Below, piece by piece: positions 9,376 to 17,610 of a stretch of 64,000 nucleotides of DNA. Every line of letters starts with the position of its first letter. Positions within the stretch are counted from its first letter, which is position 1. Source of the DNA: Mycobacterium aquaticum. Lineage in GTDB: Bacteria; Actinomycetota; Actinomycetes; Mycobacteriales; Mycobacteriaceae. The notes under the pieces were generated by a model. That model was not told the DNA's origin, did no database searches, and saw only the letters and a list, made by a program, of their open reading frames with translations. The translations under genes and the position numbers were made by a program. The stretch spans positions 1-64,000 of the forward strand of contig NZ_MVHF01000020.1 of assembly GCF_002086485.1 (NCBI RefSeq), in the 5' to 3' direction.

Positions 9376-9411
9376 CATCTCGGCGGGCTCACGCATGAGG
9401 CCGCCGAGATG
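9376..9411 (+). promoter_or_regulatory. hairpin covering the start codon of the EamA gene, with a five-codon uORF
   Basis: CATCTCGGCGG (9376-9386) pairs perfectly with CCGCCGAGATG (9401-9411); the loop is 14 bases. The 3' arm contains the ATG at 9409 and its immediate upstream bases, so the stem would hide the start. A five-codon frame (ATG at 9395, stop TGA at 9410) ends across the EamA start codon. Both features together could tie EamA translation to upstream ribosome movement. This is inference from sequence only. Confidence 0.35.
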
Positions 9412-10416
9412 ACACATCCGCGTGGGGCAAAGCCCGTCGCGATCGCATTGGTAATATCGGCAACCTTGCTGTTCGCGCTGAACAGTGGCCTGAGCAGGGT
9501 CCTGCTGCGGTCGGAAATTCAACCAACTACCCTCATTTCGTTCCGATTGACGATCACTGTGGCGCTGTTGGCCGGGTGGGCGGCATTGACATCCCCAAGC
9601 TCGTTGCGCCCTCCACGAGGTCGCCTCGTCGCGATAGTCGCGGTCCACGGGGTTATTGGTGTAGCGGCTCTGCAAACTCTGTTTCTCATCGCCGTGGATC
9701 GGCTCACGCTTGGTTTGGCGCTGGCGGTGCAGTACATGGCACCACTCGGAGTGGCACTGTGGGTCCGGTATGTACAGCGCATCAGACTGCCGAGAGGAGT
9801 ATGGCTCGGCCTGGGGCTTTCACTCCTGGGTTTGGCTGCGATCACGCAGATCTGGAACGGCCTCACTGCGGACCCGTTGGGACTGGTCGCCGCGATAGCC
9901 TCGGCTAGTTGTTTCGCAACGTATTTCATCGTCGGTGAGATCGCTGCACGCACCACAGCCACACTGCGCCTTCTCATCTGGTCATTTTTGGCCGGAGCCG
10001 TCGGGCTCGCCGTCGTCGCTCCGCCGTGGCAGCTTGTGAACCGACTCGGGGCGGATGTGTCATACCAGGGAAGACTCGACGATATTCATACCCCTTTGTG
10101 GGTTGCGCTGGCATGCTTCGTGATCGTGGGCACCGTGGTGCCGTACGTCATGGTGCTGGTTTCGATGCGTCGACTCTCAGCCACGGTTGTCAGCAACCTG
10201 CACATGCTGGAGCCCGCGGCGGGATTCGCGATCGGCTGGCTCTGGTTCTCCGAGTCCATGGCAGCGGTAGCGGTGCTCGGCTGCACCGCGGTTATCGCCG
10301 GTGTGTTATTGGCACAGAGAGGAACCCGGGCTGTTTCGGATGCCGGTACGGATCCGGTGAAAACAGATTCCGTGGGCTGCGAGGACACGCAGAAGTGTGG
10401 GCTCGGCAGTAGTTGA
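9409..10416 (+). CDS. EamA/DMT-family transporter
   Basis: 335-aa membrane protein with ten hydrophobic segments arranged as two EamA repeats, the hallmark of the drug/metabolite transporter superfamily (RhaT/YdcZ/RarD-like). The first repeat begins A-T-L-L-F-A-L-N-S-G-L-S-R, and the second ends V-V-S-N-L-H-M-L-E-P-A-A-G-F-A-I-G-W-L-W-F-S-E, the conserved motif near the last helices. Members export amino acids, metabolites or toxic compounds. No strong ribosome-binding site precedes the ATG; the start lies in a hairpin (9376-9411). It ends 47 bases from the convergent LysR gene. Given its place between two degradation modules, export or uptake of a pathway intermediate is plausible but unproven. 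Confidence 0.85.
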   Translation: MTHPRGAKPVAIALVISATLLFALNSGLSRVLLRSEIQPTTLISFRLTITVALLAGWAALTSPSSLRPPRGRLVAIVAVHGVIGVAALQTLFLIAVDRLTLGLALAVQYMAPLGVALWVRYVQRIRLPRGVWLGLGLSLLGLAAITQIWNGLTADPLGLVAAIASASCFATYFIVGEIAARTTATLRLLIWSFLAGAVGLAVVAPPWQLVNRLGADVSYQGRLDDIHTPLWVALACFVIVGTVVPYVMVLVSMRRLSATVVSNLHMLEPAAGFAIGWLWFSESMAAVAVLGCTAVIAGVLLAQRGTRAVSDAGTDPVKTDSVGCEDTQKCGLGSS

Positions 10417-10463
10417 GGTCCCGCGGCCGGAAAAGTCGAGGTGCCCGCACAAGCCGGCGCCGA

Positions 10464-11390
10464 TCAATGTTCGAGAAATTTCGCAGTCAGTTTGAGGCTG
10501 TCGATCAACGCCACGGCGGAAGGGCTCAACGCCCGAGTGCTGGCCGTTGTGATACCGATGCTGTGCCCAATGTTGTCCAGGGGTACGGCCAGCGGTTGGA
10601 GATTCCTGGCATCGGCTGCGATGAGGCTGGGCAGCGCCGCGACGAAGTTGCCCACCATCAGGAGTTTGCGGATCGTGAGAAATGACGTGGCTTCGATGCG
10701 GTTCTGCGGCAGTTCGAGGTCGTGACGCGCGAAGAACTCTTCCAGTTCACGGCGCAGGATCGTTTCGCTTCCGGGAAGGATCCACGGGTAACTGATCAGC
10801 TCGCGCAGGTTGACGGTGGTCACTTTTGCCAGAGGATGTTGCGAATTGCTGAAGATGCGGACGGTCTCGCTGTACAGCGGTGTGCGCGAGAGGAATTCCG
10901 TTGTCGGCGACGTGAGCCGACCCACGATCACATCTACCCGCCCACCCTCGAGTTCGGCGAGCAGCGCGGCCGGCGTGCCCTCGCGCACAATGACCGTGAG
11001 CGACGGTCGCTCGTTCTTGAGCCGCGCGATCGCCACTGGTAGCAGGACACTGGATCCTGCGAGGTGTGTTCCCACGACCACGGTGCCACGTTCAGCGTCG
11101 GCGAGCTCGACTATGTGGCGGCCGGCCTGATTCAACTGCGCCAGGACGGCGCGGGCGTGTTCGGTGATGGCCTGGCCGAAGATCGTGGGTGTGATCCCGC
11201 GGGGGCCGCGGTCGTAGAGCGACACGCCGAGGATCTCCTCGACATCCTGCAGCCCTCTGGTGGCCACCGGCTGCGTGATGTGTAGCTCGGCGGCAGCACC
11301 GATCACCGAGCCCTGCCGTGTCAGCGCATCGAGAAGCACCAGATGACGGATCTTCAACCTACCGTCCAGAAGTTTCGGCAGGTTCACCAT
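10464..11390 (-). CDS. LysR-family transcriptional regulator
   Basis: 308-aa LysR-type regulator. The N-terminal winged HTH is clear (R-H-L-V-L-L-D-A-L-T-R-Q-G-S-V-I-G-A-A-A-E-L-H-I-T-Q-P followed by L-Q-D-V-E-E-I-L-G), and the C-terminal two-lobe effector domain runs from about residue 90 to 300. The P-R-G-I-T-P-T segment after the HTH places it near the GbpR/PcaQ subgroup that controls aromatic or sugar catabolism. The ATG at 11390 has AAGGA 8 bases upstream; the frame is open further but those residues do not look like LysR. It is divergent from nbaE with a 209-base shared promoter region, the classical LysR arrangement, so it most likely controls the 3-hydroxyanthranilate operon (inference). 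Confidence 0.88.
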   Translation of the reverse strand: MVNLPKLLDGRLKIRHLVLLDALTRQGSVIGAAAELHITQPVATRGLQDVEEILGVSLYDRGPRGITPTIFGQAITEHARAVLAQLNQAGRHIVELADAERGTVVVGTHLAGSSVLLPVAIARLKNERPSLTVIVREGTPAALLAELEGGRVDVIVGRLTSPTTEFLSRTPLYSETVRIFSNSQHPLAKVTTVNLRELISYPWILPGSETILRRELEEFFARHDLELPQNRIEATSFLTIRKLLMVGNFVAALPSLIAADARNLQPLAVPLDNIGHSIGITTASTRALSPSAVALIDSLKLTAKFLEH

Positions 11391-11599
11391 CCAGGTTTCC
11401 TTGTTGCCACGCGCTTGTTCGCACCTATGCTCATCGACGCATGATAGAAGCCCTGATCTCTTGAGTACATGCATATCTCGGATCGGGCCGCGCGACGCCG
11501 GTCCGCCGGCCGCAATAGCGGCGGCAATGCCTGAAACAACATATGCCAACCGCGATTTAGCATTTGTCAGGCCCGGTCGCGCGGCTTGATCATGACCAC
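11391..11599. promoter_or_regulatory. divergent LysR/nbaE promoter region
   Basis: 209 bases between the divergent LysR and nbaE starts. A candidate dyad is ATGC-N13-GCAT at about 11542-11562, inside a larger imperfect dyad flanked by CCTGA and TCAGG. LysR proteins usually bind T-N11-A sites; this fits only loosely. No ribosome-binding site is obvious before the nbaE ATG. Confidence 0.35.
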
Positions 11600-13066
11600 A
11601 TGGCAGAAACGGCCCGGGTATGGGTTCGCAATTTCGTCGATGGCGTGTTCATCGAACCCGACGAAAACGCGTGGTATGACAACATCGATCCTGCGACCGG
11701 AGCGTCGGTCGGCCGCGTTCACACCGCCGACGCGACGCTGGTGGACCGCGCGGTCACAGCAGGCCGGCGGGCCGTCACCGCGTGGGCAAATACCCCTGTT
11801 GCAGAGCGGACCGCGCTGCTGCGCCGTGCGGCGGATCGCATCGAGGAACGCTTCGACGAGTTCGTCGCCGCAGAGATCGGTGACACCGGCAAACCGATTA
11901 CGCAGGCCCGGACGCTGGATGTCCGCCGCGCCCCGCAGAACTTCCGCAGCTTCGCCGACACTGTGGCCGCAGCAGGCCAGGAGTCGTTCATCACTGAGAT
12001 CGGCGATGGCAGGCGCGCACTGAACTACGCCGTCCGCAAGCCACTCGGGGTGGTCGCAATCATCGTGCCGTGGAACCTTCCGTTGCTCCTTCTCACGTGG
12101 AAGGTGGCACCGGCGTTGGCGTGCGGGAACGCCGTGGTCGTGAAGCCGAGCGAGGAGACGCCTTCCACCGCAACGCTTCTTGCTGAGGTCCTGGCGGAGG
12201 TCGGTTTGCCGCCAGGCGTTTTCAACGTGGTGCACGGCCGCGGCGAGGTGGGCGAGTTGCTCACCCGTCACCCGGGTGTCGCGGGCGTGACGTTCACCGG
12301 ATCTTCGGCTACCGGGTCGCGGGTGATGGGGGCCGTGGCGCCGCGCGTGCGTGCGGTCTCCTTCGAACTCGGTGGGAAGAACGCGGCAGTGGTGTTCGAC
12401 GACGCCGACCTCGAAGAGACCCTGAACGGGCTGACGCGTTCGATCTTCACCAACACCGGCCAGGTGTGCCTGTGCACTGAGCGGGTCTACGTGCAACGTG
12501 GCATATTCGACGCCGTCGCCGCCGGGCTGACCAAACGCGCGTTGGGCTTGACGCTGGGCCGCCCCATTGACGAGGCGACCACCACCGGCCCGCTGATCTC
12601 CGCGGCCCACCGTGAAAAGGTTCTGCGTTACTTCGATCTGGCGCAGGACGCAGGTGCGGAAGTGTTGGTTGGTGGGGGCGTGCCGGAGGTCGGCGCGGAG
12701 TTGGACGGCGGGTCATGGATCGAGCCGACTTTGTGGACCGGTCTGACCAACGACGCCGCGGCCGTGCGTGAGGAGATCTTCGGCCCGGTGGCAGCGTTGA
12801 TCCCGTTCGACGACGAGAACGAGGCGATCGCCTTGGCCAACGACACCGATTACGGGCTGGCTGCCTCGGTCTGGACCAACGATCTGCGTCGCGGGCATCG
12901 CGTTGCGCAGGCGATGGATGTGGGTATGTCGTGGGTGAACACCTGGTTCCTGAGGGATCTGCGCTCGCCGTTCGGCGGCATGGGTTTGTCAGGTCTCGGG
13001 CGCGAAGGCGGGGCATCGTCGCTGCACTTCTACACCGAGCCGACCAATGTGTGCGTGCAGCTGTGA
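11600..13066 (+). CDS. nbaE: 2-aminomuconate-6-semialdehyde dehydrogenase
   Basis: 488-aa aldehyde dehydrogenase of the 2-aminomuconic/2-hydroxymuconic semialdehyde dehydrogenase group. It shows P-W-N-L-P (about 157), the E-L-G-G-K motif with the general base Glu (about 257), and the nucleophilic Cys in G-Q-V-C-L-C (about 291). The role is assigned from family and context: oxidation of 2-aminomuconate-6-semialdehyde to 2-aminomuconate with NAD+, after NbaC and NbaD. The ATG at 11600 gives the family N-terminus (V-R-N-F-V-D-G-V-F) but has no clear Shine-Dalgarno sequence; a GTG at 11564 in frame is an alternative. It is the first gene of the eight-gene operon and overlaps nbaH by GTGA. Confidence 0.88.
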   Translation: MAETARVWVRNFVDGVFIEPDENAWYDNIDPATGASVGRVHTADATLVDRAVTAGRRAVTAWANTPVAERTALLRRAADRIEERFDEFVAAEIGDTGKPITQARTLDVRRAPQNFRSFADTVAAAGQESFITEIGDGRRALNYAVRKPLGVVAIIVPWNLPLLLLTWKVAPALACGNAVVVKPSEETPSTATLLAEVLAEVGLPPGVFNVVHGRGEVGELLTRHPGVAGVTFTGSSATGSRVMGAVAPRVRAVSFELGGKNAAVVFDDADLEETLNGLTRSIFTNTGQVCLCTERVYVQRGIFDAVAAGLTKRALGLTLGRPIDEATTTGPLISAAHREKVLRYFDLAQDAGAEVLVGGGVPEVGAELDGGSWIEPTLWTGLTNDAAAVREEIFGPVAALIPFDDENEAIALANDTDYGLAASVWTNDLRRGHRVAQAMDVGMSWVNTWFLRDLRSPFGGMGLSGLGREGGASSLHFYTEPTNVCVQL

Positions 13067-13872
13067 CCGCCACGGAAGTCGCGGCTTCGCAGGCGGCCAT
13101 CGTCGCGGTCACCAAGCGTTTGCGCGCCGCCGCGAGCATGAGGACACCCTGTGCACCGGTGCGGGATCTTCTGGGCACCACTGATGTTGAATCGGCCTAC
13201 GGTGTGCAACGGCTGATCGCCTCGGAACGGATCGCCGAGGGGGCCCGGATCATAGGCGCCAAGATCGGGCTGACCGCGCCGGCCGTCCAGCGTCAATTCG
13301 GCGTTTTCGAGCCTGACTTCGGTGTGCTGTTCGACGACATGGTGTTCTGCCACCGCCAGCCGGTCCCGTGGAGCCGCTTCCTGCAGCCACGTGTCGAGGG
13401 AGAGATCGCGTTCGTACTCGGCCGCGATATCGACCACCCGGGTGCTTCCGTCGTAGATGTGCTGCGCGCCACCGATTTCGTGTTGCCCGCCATCGAGATC
13501 GTCGACACGCGGATCGCCGGTTGGGACCTGACCATCGTCGATACGGTCGCCGATAACGCCTCGGCCGGCGCGGTGGTGCTCGGCACCACCGCTCACAGGC
13601 TGGTCGGGCTCGACCTTTCGCGGATCGGCATGGTGCTCGAACGCGACGGGGAGCCGGTCACGCACGGCGCCGGGCATGCCTGCCTCGGGTCACCGGTCGC
13701 TGCGGTCGCCTGGCTGGCGCGCGAGATGTGTAGGCGCGGCAACCCGCTACGCGCCGGGGACACCGTGATGTCCGGTGCGCTGGGACCGATGGTGGGGCTG
13801 GACGGAGCGGGCCGCTTCCGGCTGCGCCTGGACGGGCTTGGTGATGTCGAAGCCACGATCGAGAGGGATTGA
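13063..13872 (+). CDS. nbaH: 2-oxopent-4-enoate hydratase (MhpD family)
   Basis: 269-aa member of the 2-keto-4-pentenoate hydratase / 4-oxalocrotonate decarboxylase family. Conserved features: G-A-K-I-G-L-T (about 65-71), the metal ligands in R-V-E-G-E-I-A-F (E-x-E type, about 111-115) and the downstream A-I-E-I-V-D-T-R region (about 142). It should hydrate 2-oxopent-4-enoate to 4-hydroxy-2-oxovalerate, a divalent-metal-dependent step. A second paralogue of the family lies at 15879; this copy is assigned hydratase because of its position next to the acetaldehyde dehydrogenase and aldolase, as in the nba and amn clusters. The start is the GTG at 13063, overlapping the nbaE stop in GTGA, so translation is coupled. 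The two roles could be swapped. Confidence 0.82.
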   Translation: MTATEVAASQAAIVAVTKRLRAAASMRTPCAPVRDLLGTTDVESAYGVQRLIASERIAEGARIIGAKIGLTAPAVQRQFGVFEPDFGVLFDDMVFCHRQPVPWSRFLQPRVEGEIAFVLGRDIDHPGASVVDVLRATDFVLPAIEIVDTRIAGWDLTIVDTVADNASAGAVVLGTTAHRLVGLDLSRIGMVLERDGEPVTHGAGHACLGSPVAAVAWLAREMCRRGNPLRAGDTVMSGALGPMVGLDGAGRFRLRLDGLGDVEATIERD

Positions 13873-13873
13873 C

Positions 13874-14830
13874 ATGGGCGACAAGGAATCCGCCACGGTG
13901 CCGGTGGCGGTCCTCGGGTCAGGGAACATTGGCACCGACCTGATGATCAAGATCTTGCGGCTGTCATCGACCTTGCAGATGGCGGCCATGGTCGGGATCG
14001 ACGCCGACTCTGACGGGCTGGCCAGGGCGAAGCGGCTGAACGTCCCGACCACGGCAGAGGGGATTGACGGCCTGCTGCAGATGCCTGAATTCGAGGGAGT
14101 CCGCTGTATTTTCGACGCCACCTCCGCGAAGGCGCACCAGCGTCACGCTGCGATCGCCGCCGAACACGGCAAGGTGATGATCGACCTCACGCCCGCGGCC
14201 ATCGGCCCTTACGTTGTGCCGCCGGTCAATCTGGATGCGTTGAGCGACAACGACAATGTGAATATGGTTACCTGCGGCGGCCAGGCGACGATACCGATCG
14301 TCGCGGCGGTCTCAAGGGTGGCCTCCGTCGCCTACGCCGAGATTGTCGCGTCGATCTCCAGCCGCTCGGCGGGGCCCGGCACCCGCGCCAACATCGACGA
14401 GTTCACCGAGACCACCACGGCGGCCATCTGTCACGTCGGAGGCGCCAAGCGCGGCAAGGCGATCATCGTCCTGAACCCGGCAGACCCGCCGATCGTCATG
14501 CGTGACACGGTGTTCTGCCTCATCGAGGGTCAGCTGACCGTCGCTGAGACCAACGCGATCACCGCGTCGGTGACGCAGATGGCCGCAGCGGTGGCCGAGT
14601 ACGTTCCCGGCTACCAGCTCAAGCACGACGTCCAGTTCGAGCGGTTCGTCGACGTCATGATCCCGGCGTTGGGACGGCGCATGACGGGAACCAAAGTCGT
14701 CGTACTACTACAGGTTCGCGGGGCAGCGCACTACCTGCCGGACTACGCGGGCAACCTCGACATCATGACCTCCTCTGCCCTGCGCACGGGGGAGCGGATC
14801 GCAGAACTGAGAGGATGGGACCGCCGATGA
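13874..14830 (+). CDS. nbaJ: acetaldehyde dehydrogenase (acylating)
   Basis: 318-aa acetylating acetaldehyde dehydrogenase of the DmpF/MhpF/BphJ family. Near the N-terminus is the NAD-binding V-L-G-S-G-N-I-G-T-D motif. The catalytic Cys is in V-T-C-G-G-Q-A-T-I-P (about residue 134), and the G-P-G-T-R-A-N-I-D-E-F-T-x-T-T signature follows. It converts acetaldehyde, NAD+ and CoA to acetyl-CoA. In this family it forms a channelling complex with the aldolase encoded immediately downstream, and the two genes overlap here (ATGA at 14827-14830), which supports co-production. GAGAGGG lies 7 bases before the ATG at 13874. Length and motifs are normal. Confidence 0.93.
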   Translation: MGDKESATVPVAVLGSGNIGTDLMIKILRLSSTLQMAAMVGIDADSDGLARAKRLNVPTTAEGIDGLLQMPEFEGVRCIFDATSAKAHQRHAAIAAEHGKVMIDLTPAAIGPYVVPPVNLDALSDNDNVNMVTCGGQATIPIVAAVSRVASVAYAEIVASISSRSAGPGTRANIDEFTETTTAAICHVGGAKRGKAIIVLNPADPPIVMRDTVFCLIEGQLTVAETNAITASVTQMAAAVAEYVPGYQLKHDVQFERFVDVMIPALGRRMTGTKVVVLLQVRGAAHYLPDYAGNLDIMTSSALRTGERIAELRGWDRR

Positions 14831-15882
14831 CAGTCGACGGCGCGAAGCGCGTCTACGTGCAGGACGTGACGCTGCGTGACGGAATGCACGCGATGAACCA
14901 CTCGTACACCGTCGGGCAGGTGCGCAAGATCGTGTCGGCCCTTGACGCCGCAGGTATCACCGCGATCGAGATCGCGCATGGTGACGGGCTCGGAGGATCC
15001 AGCGCCACTTATGGATTCGGCGCTCACACCGACGCCCAGTGGATCACCGCTGCGGCGGATTCGGTACGCAATGCGGTGCTGACCACCCTGGTGTTGCCGG
15101 GGATCGGCACGATCGCGGACCTGCGCCGCGCGCGCGATCTCGGGATCACCAGCGTTCGCGTGGCCACCCACTGCACGGAGGCCGACATCTCGGCCCAGCA
15201 CATCGCTTGGGCACGCGAGCAGGGCATGGACGTCTCAGGATTTCTGATGATGAGCCATATGAGCGGTCCTACGGCGCTGGCCCGGCAGGCCGCGCTGATG
15301 GAGAGCTACGGCGCGCACTGCGTCTACGTGACCGACTCAGGCGGTCGGCTGCGGATGCGCGACGTCGCCGAGCGCATCGACGCCTATCGCTGCGTGCTGG
15401 ACCCCGCTACACAGATCGGGATCCATGCACACGAGAACCTGTCTCTCTCGGTGGCCAACAGCGTGACCGCCGTTGAGCACGGGGCGTATCGGGTCGATGT
15501 CGCGCTTGCCGGGCAGGGTGCCGGTGCCGGCAACTGCCCCGCTGAAGCGTTCGTCGCGGTGGCAGAGCTCAGCGGGTGGAAGCATGGCTGCGACCTGTTC
15601 GCGTTGCAAGACGCTGCCGACGATGTGATCCGTCCACTGCGTACCGGGCCGGTGGAGGTCGACCGGGAGACGCTGACACTCGGCTACGCGGGGGTGTATT
15701 CCAGCTTTTTGTTGCACGCACAGCGGGCGGCGCGGCGGTTCGGGCTCGACACCCGCAGCATCCTGATCGAGGTCGGTCGCCGCGGATTGGTCGGCGGCCA
15801 GGAAGACATGATCATCGATATCGCCTTGGATCTGCAGGAACAGACGCAGGAGTCGACTCGTGAGGCGGTATCCGTCCGATGA
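14827..15882 (+). CDS. nbaI: 4-hydroxy-2-oxovalerate aldolase
   Basis: 351-aa class II pyruvate aldolase of the DmpG/MhpE family. The N-terminal V-T-L-R-D-G-M-H-A motif carries the catalytic Arg and metal-binding Asp. The Mn2+-binding H-A-H motif is in G-I-H-A-H-E-N-L-S-L-S-V-A-N-S at about residue 199-213. G-Q-G-A-G-A-G-N, at about 228-235, is the usual loop. It splits 4-hydroxy-2-oxovalerate into pyruvate and acetaldehyde, which passes to NbaJ. The start at 14827 overlaps the nbaJ stop by four bases. The gene also overlaps nbaG by ATGA at 15879. Confidence 0.93.
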   Translation: MTVDGAKRVYVQDVTLRDGMHAMNHSYTVGQVRKIVSALDAAGITAIEIAHGDGLGGSSATYGFGAHTDAQWITAAADSVRNAVLTTLVLPGIGTIADLRRARDLGITSVRVATHCTEADISAQHIAWAREQGMDVSGFLMMSHMSGPTALARQAALMESYGAHCVYVTDSGGRLRMRDVAERIDAYRCVLDPATQIGIHAHENLSLSVANSVTAVEHGAYRVDVALAGQGAGAGNCPAEAFVAVAELSGWKHGCDLFALQDAADDVIRPLRTGPVEVDRETLTLGYAGVYSSFLLHAQRAARRFGLDTRSILIEVGRRGLVGGQEDMIIDIALDLQEQTQESTREAVSVR

Positions 15883-16649
15883 TCGATCTACCGGCATTCG
15901 AATCGCTCGCTCGGCGTCTCGACCATGCGCAGGTCAGCGGGTCCGACACGCCGAGCCTGGCCGACGACGTCGAACTGGACGTGGCCGACGCTTACGCGAT
16001 CCAGGCCCTCCTCATCGACCTGCGCAAGCGCCGCGGAGAGAAGGTTATCGGCGTCAAACTCGGGTTCACCAGCAAGGCGAAGATGGCCCAGATGGGGGTC
16101 TCCGAGGTGATCGTCGGCCGCCTCACCGACGCTATGCGGGTCGCAGAGGGTGGCGACGTGGACCTGCGCCGCTTCATCCACCCGAAGATCGAACCCGAGG
16201 TGGCCTACCGCCTCGGTCCCGACTTCGACGGGACTGACGAGACCGCGGATATCGCTGACTGCGTCCACGCTGTGGCGCCGGCGGTGGAGATAATCGACTC
16301 GCGCTTCCGCGACTTCAGGTTCACCTATACCGACGTCGTGGCCGACAACACCTCTGCGGCTGCCTTCGCCGTCGGGGCCTGGAAACCGCTGCAGCCCGTG
16401 GACAACCGAGCGGTTCGCCTCACTGTTGGAGGCGCTGAGGCGGTCGGCTCTACGTCGGCGATCCTGGGCGATCCGGTTCGCGCGCTGCATGCGCTGGGGC
16501 GCGTGTGCCGGCAGCGAGGGATCGCTCTGCACGCCGGGGACGTCATCCTCGCCGGGGCCGCGACCGCCGCTCTGCCCTTCACCGGCGACGTCGCCCACTG
16601 CGAGGTCGCGGGCCTCGGAACGGTCACTGTGAAGGGAGTCAGGCCGTGA
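15879..16649 (+). CDS. nbaG: 4-oxalocrotonate decarboxylase
   Basis: 256-aa second member of the hydratase/decarboxylase family in this operon. It has V-I-G-V-K-L-G-F-T (about 53-61), the metal-ligand segment H-P-K-I-E-P-E-V-A-Y (about 103-112) and A-V-E-I-I-D-S-R (about 137-144). It is assigned as decarboxylase of 4-oxalocrotonate (2-oxohex-3-enedioate) to 2-oxopent-4-enoate, because the sequence resembles DmpH/XylI/AmnE more than MhpD and it sits directly before the deaminase gene that makes its substrate. In known systems the decarboxylase and hydratase form a complex. ATGA overlap with nbaI and GTGA overlap with nbaF indicate tight coupling. Assignment between the two paralogues is by motif and order, not by search. 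Confidence 0.82.
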   Translation: MIDLPAFESLARRLDHAQVSGSDTPSLADDVELDVADAYAIQALLIDLRKRRGEKVIGVKLGFTSKAKMAQMGVSEVIVGRLTDAMRVAEGGDVDLRRFIHPKIEPEVAYRLGPDFDGTDETADIADCVHAVAPAVEIIDSRFRDFRFTYTDVVADNTSAAAFAVGAWKPLQPVDNRAVRLTVGGAEAVGSTSAILGDPVRALHALGRVCRQRGIALHAGDVILAGAATAALPFTGDVAHCEVAGLGTVTVKGVRP

Positions 16650-17092
16650 CAGAAGTCGGCAGGGTCATCGACGGGATGGCCACGCCGCGGGGGAGATTCC
16701 CGCATGTGAAGATCGCCGGTGACCTGATCTTCGTCTCCGGCACCAGCTCTCGGCGTCCTGACAACACCTTCGCCGGCGTCCAAGTGGATGAATTCGGCAC
16801 CACCAACCTCGACATCCGCGCTCAGACCCGCGCGGTGATCGAGAACATCCGCTCGATCCTCGGTGAGGTCGGCGCGGACCTCACCGACGCTGTGCAGGTC
16901 ACCACATTTCTGGTGAACATGAACGACTTCGGCGGCTACAACGAGGTCTACGCCGAGTTCTTCGACGAGGCCGGCCCGGCACGCACCACGGTGGCCGTAC
17001 ACCAGCTCCCGCACCCGCACCTACTCATCGAGATACAGCTCGTCGCCGCCCGGCGCACGACAACCCACCTGCGAACGGAGAACCGACAATGA
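16646..17092 (+). CDS. nbaF: 2-aminomuconate deaminase (RidA/YjgF family)
   Basis: 148-aa RidA/YjgF-family protein. The fold markers are L-I-F-V-S-G-T-S-S (about 27-35), the D-I-R-A-Q-T-R-A-V-I-E-N-I helix and A-R-T-T-V-A-V-H-Q-L-P near the C-terminus. In the amn and nba pathways a protein of this family removes ammonia from 2-aminomuconate to give 4-oxalocrotonate. Function is assigned by the clear pathway context, since RidA proteins in general are imine deaminases. The start is the GTG at 16646, overlapping the nbaG stop (GTGA); the frame is open upstream but only as antiphase sequence of nbaG. The stop overlaps nbaC by ATGA. Confidence 0.87.
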   Translation: MTEVGRVIDGMATPRGRFPHVKIAGDLIFVSGTSSRRPDNTFAGVQVDEFGTTNLDIRAQTRAVIENIRSILGEVGADLTDAVQVTTFLVNMNDFGGYNEVYAEFFDEAGPARTTVAVHQLPHPHLLIEIQLVAARRTTTHLRTENRQ

Positions 17093-17610
17093 CCGCAATC
17101 CCGCCTGTCGTCGACTTCCAGGGGTGGATCAACGAGCACGCCCACCTGCTCAAGCCCCCGGTGAACAACCGCTCGATGGCCCTCGGCGACGACTTCATCG
17201 TGCAGATCGTCGGCGGCCCGAACGAGCGGACCGACTTCCACCTAGACCCCTACGAGGAGTGGTTCTACCAACTCAAAGGTGACATTTACGTCACCCTGAT
17301 GACAGACGACGGGCCCCACGACGTCCACATCCGCGAGGGCCAGGCCTGGCTGCTGCCCCGCAACATCCCGCATTCGCCGCAGCGGCCGACCGAGGGGTCC
17401 ATCGGGCTGGTCATCGAACGTGTGCGCGAGGAGGGCACTCTCGAGAAGTTCATGTGGTTCTGTGCTGCCTGCAACGCGCCGGTCCACGAGATCGAACTGC
17501 AGGTGCGGGACATTGTGGCCGACCTGCCCCCGGTATTCGAGCAGTTCTACAACGACGAAGCAGCGCGCAAGTGCCCCAGCTGCGGCGCGCTGCACAAGGG
17601 CAGGGCATGA
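17089..17610 (+). CDS. nbaC: 3-hydroxyanthranilate 3,4-dioxygenase
   Basis: 173-aa cupin dioxygenase that opens 3-hydroxyanthranilate to 2-amino-3-carboxymuconate-6-semialdehyde. The catalytic Fe(II) ligands are visible: His in R-T-D-F-H (about 51), Glu in D-P-Y-E-E-W-F (about 57) and His in N-I-P-H-S-P (about 95). Arginines that bind the substrate carboxylate flank them (N-E-R-T and P-Q-R-P). The bacterial form has a C-terminal rubredoxin-like iron site, seen here as C-A-A-C (about 125-128) and C-P-S-C. Length and all ligands match the family, so this gene fixes the pathway. ATGA overlaps on both sides (nbaF, nbaD). Confidence 0.95.
   Translation: MTAIPPVVDFQGWINEHAHLLKPPVNNRSMALGDDFIVQIVGGPNERTDFHLDPYEEWFYQLKGDIYVTLMTDDGPHDVHIREGQAWLLPRNIPHSPQRPTEGSIGLVIERVREEGTLEKFMWFCAACNAPVHEIELQVRDIVADLPPVFEQFYNDEAARKCPSCGALHKGRA

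Noticed and set aside
13063..13065. nbaX between nbaE and nbaH
   Set aside because: The nbaE stop overlaps the nbaH start directly; there is no space for the extra gene known from Pseudomonas.
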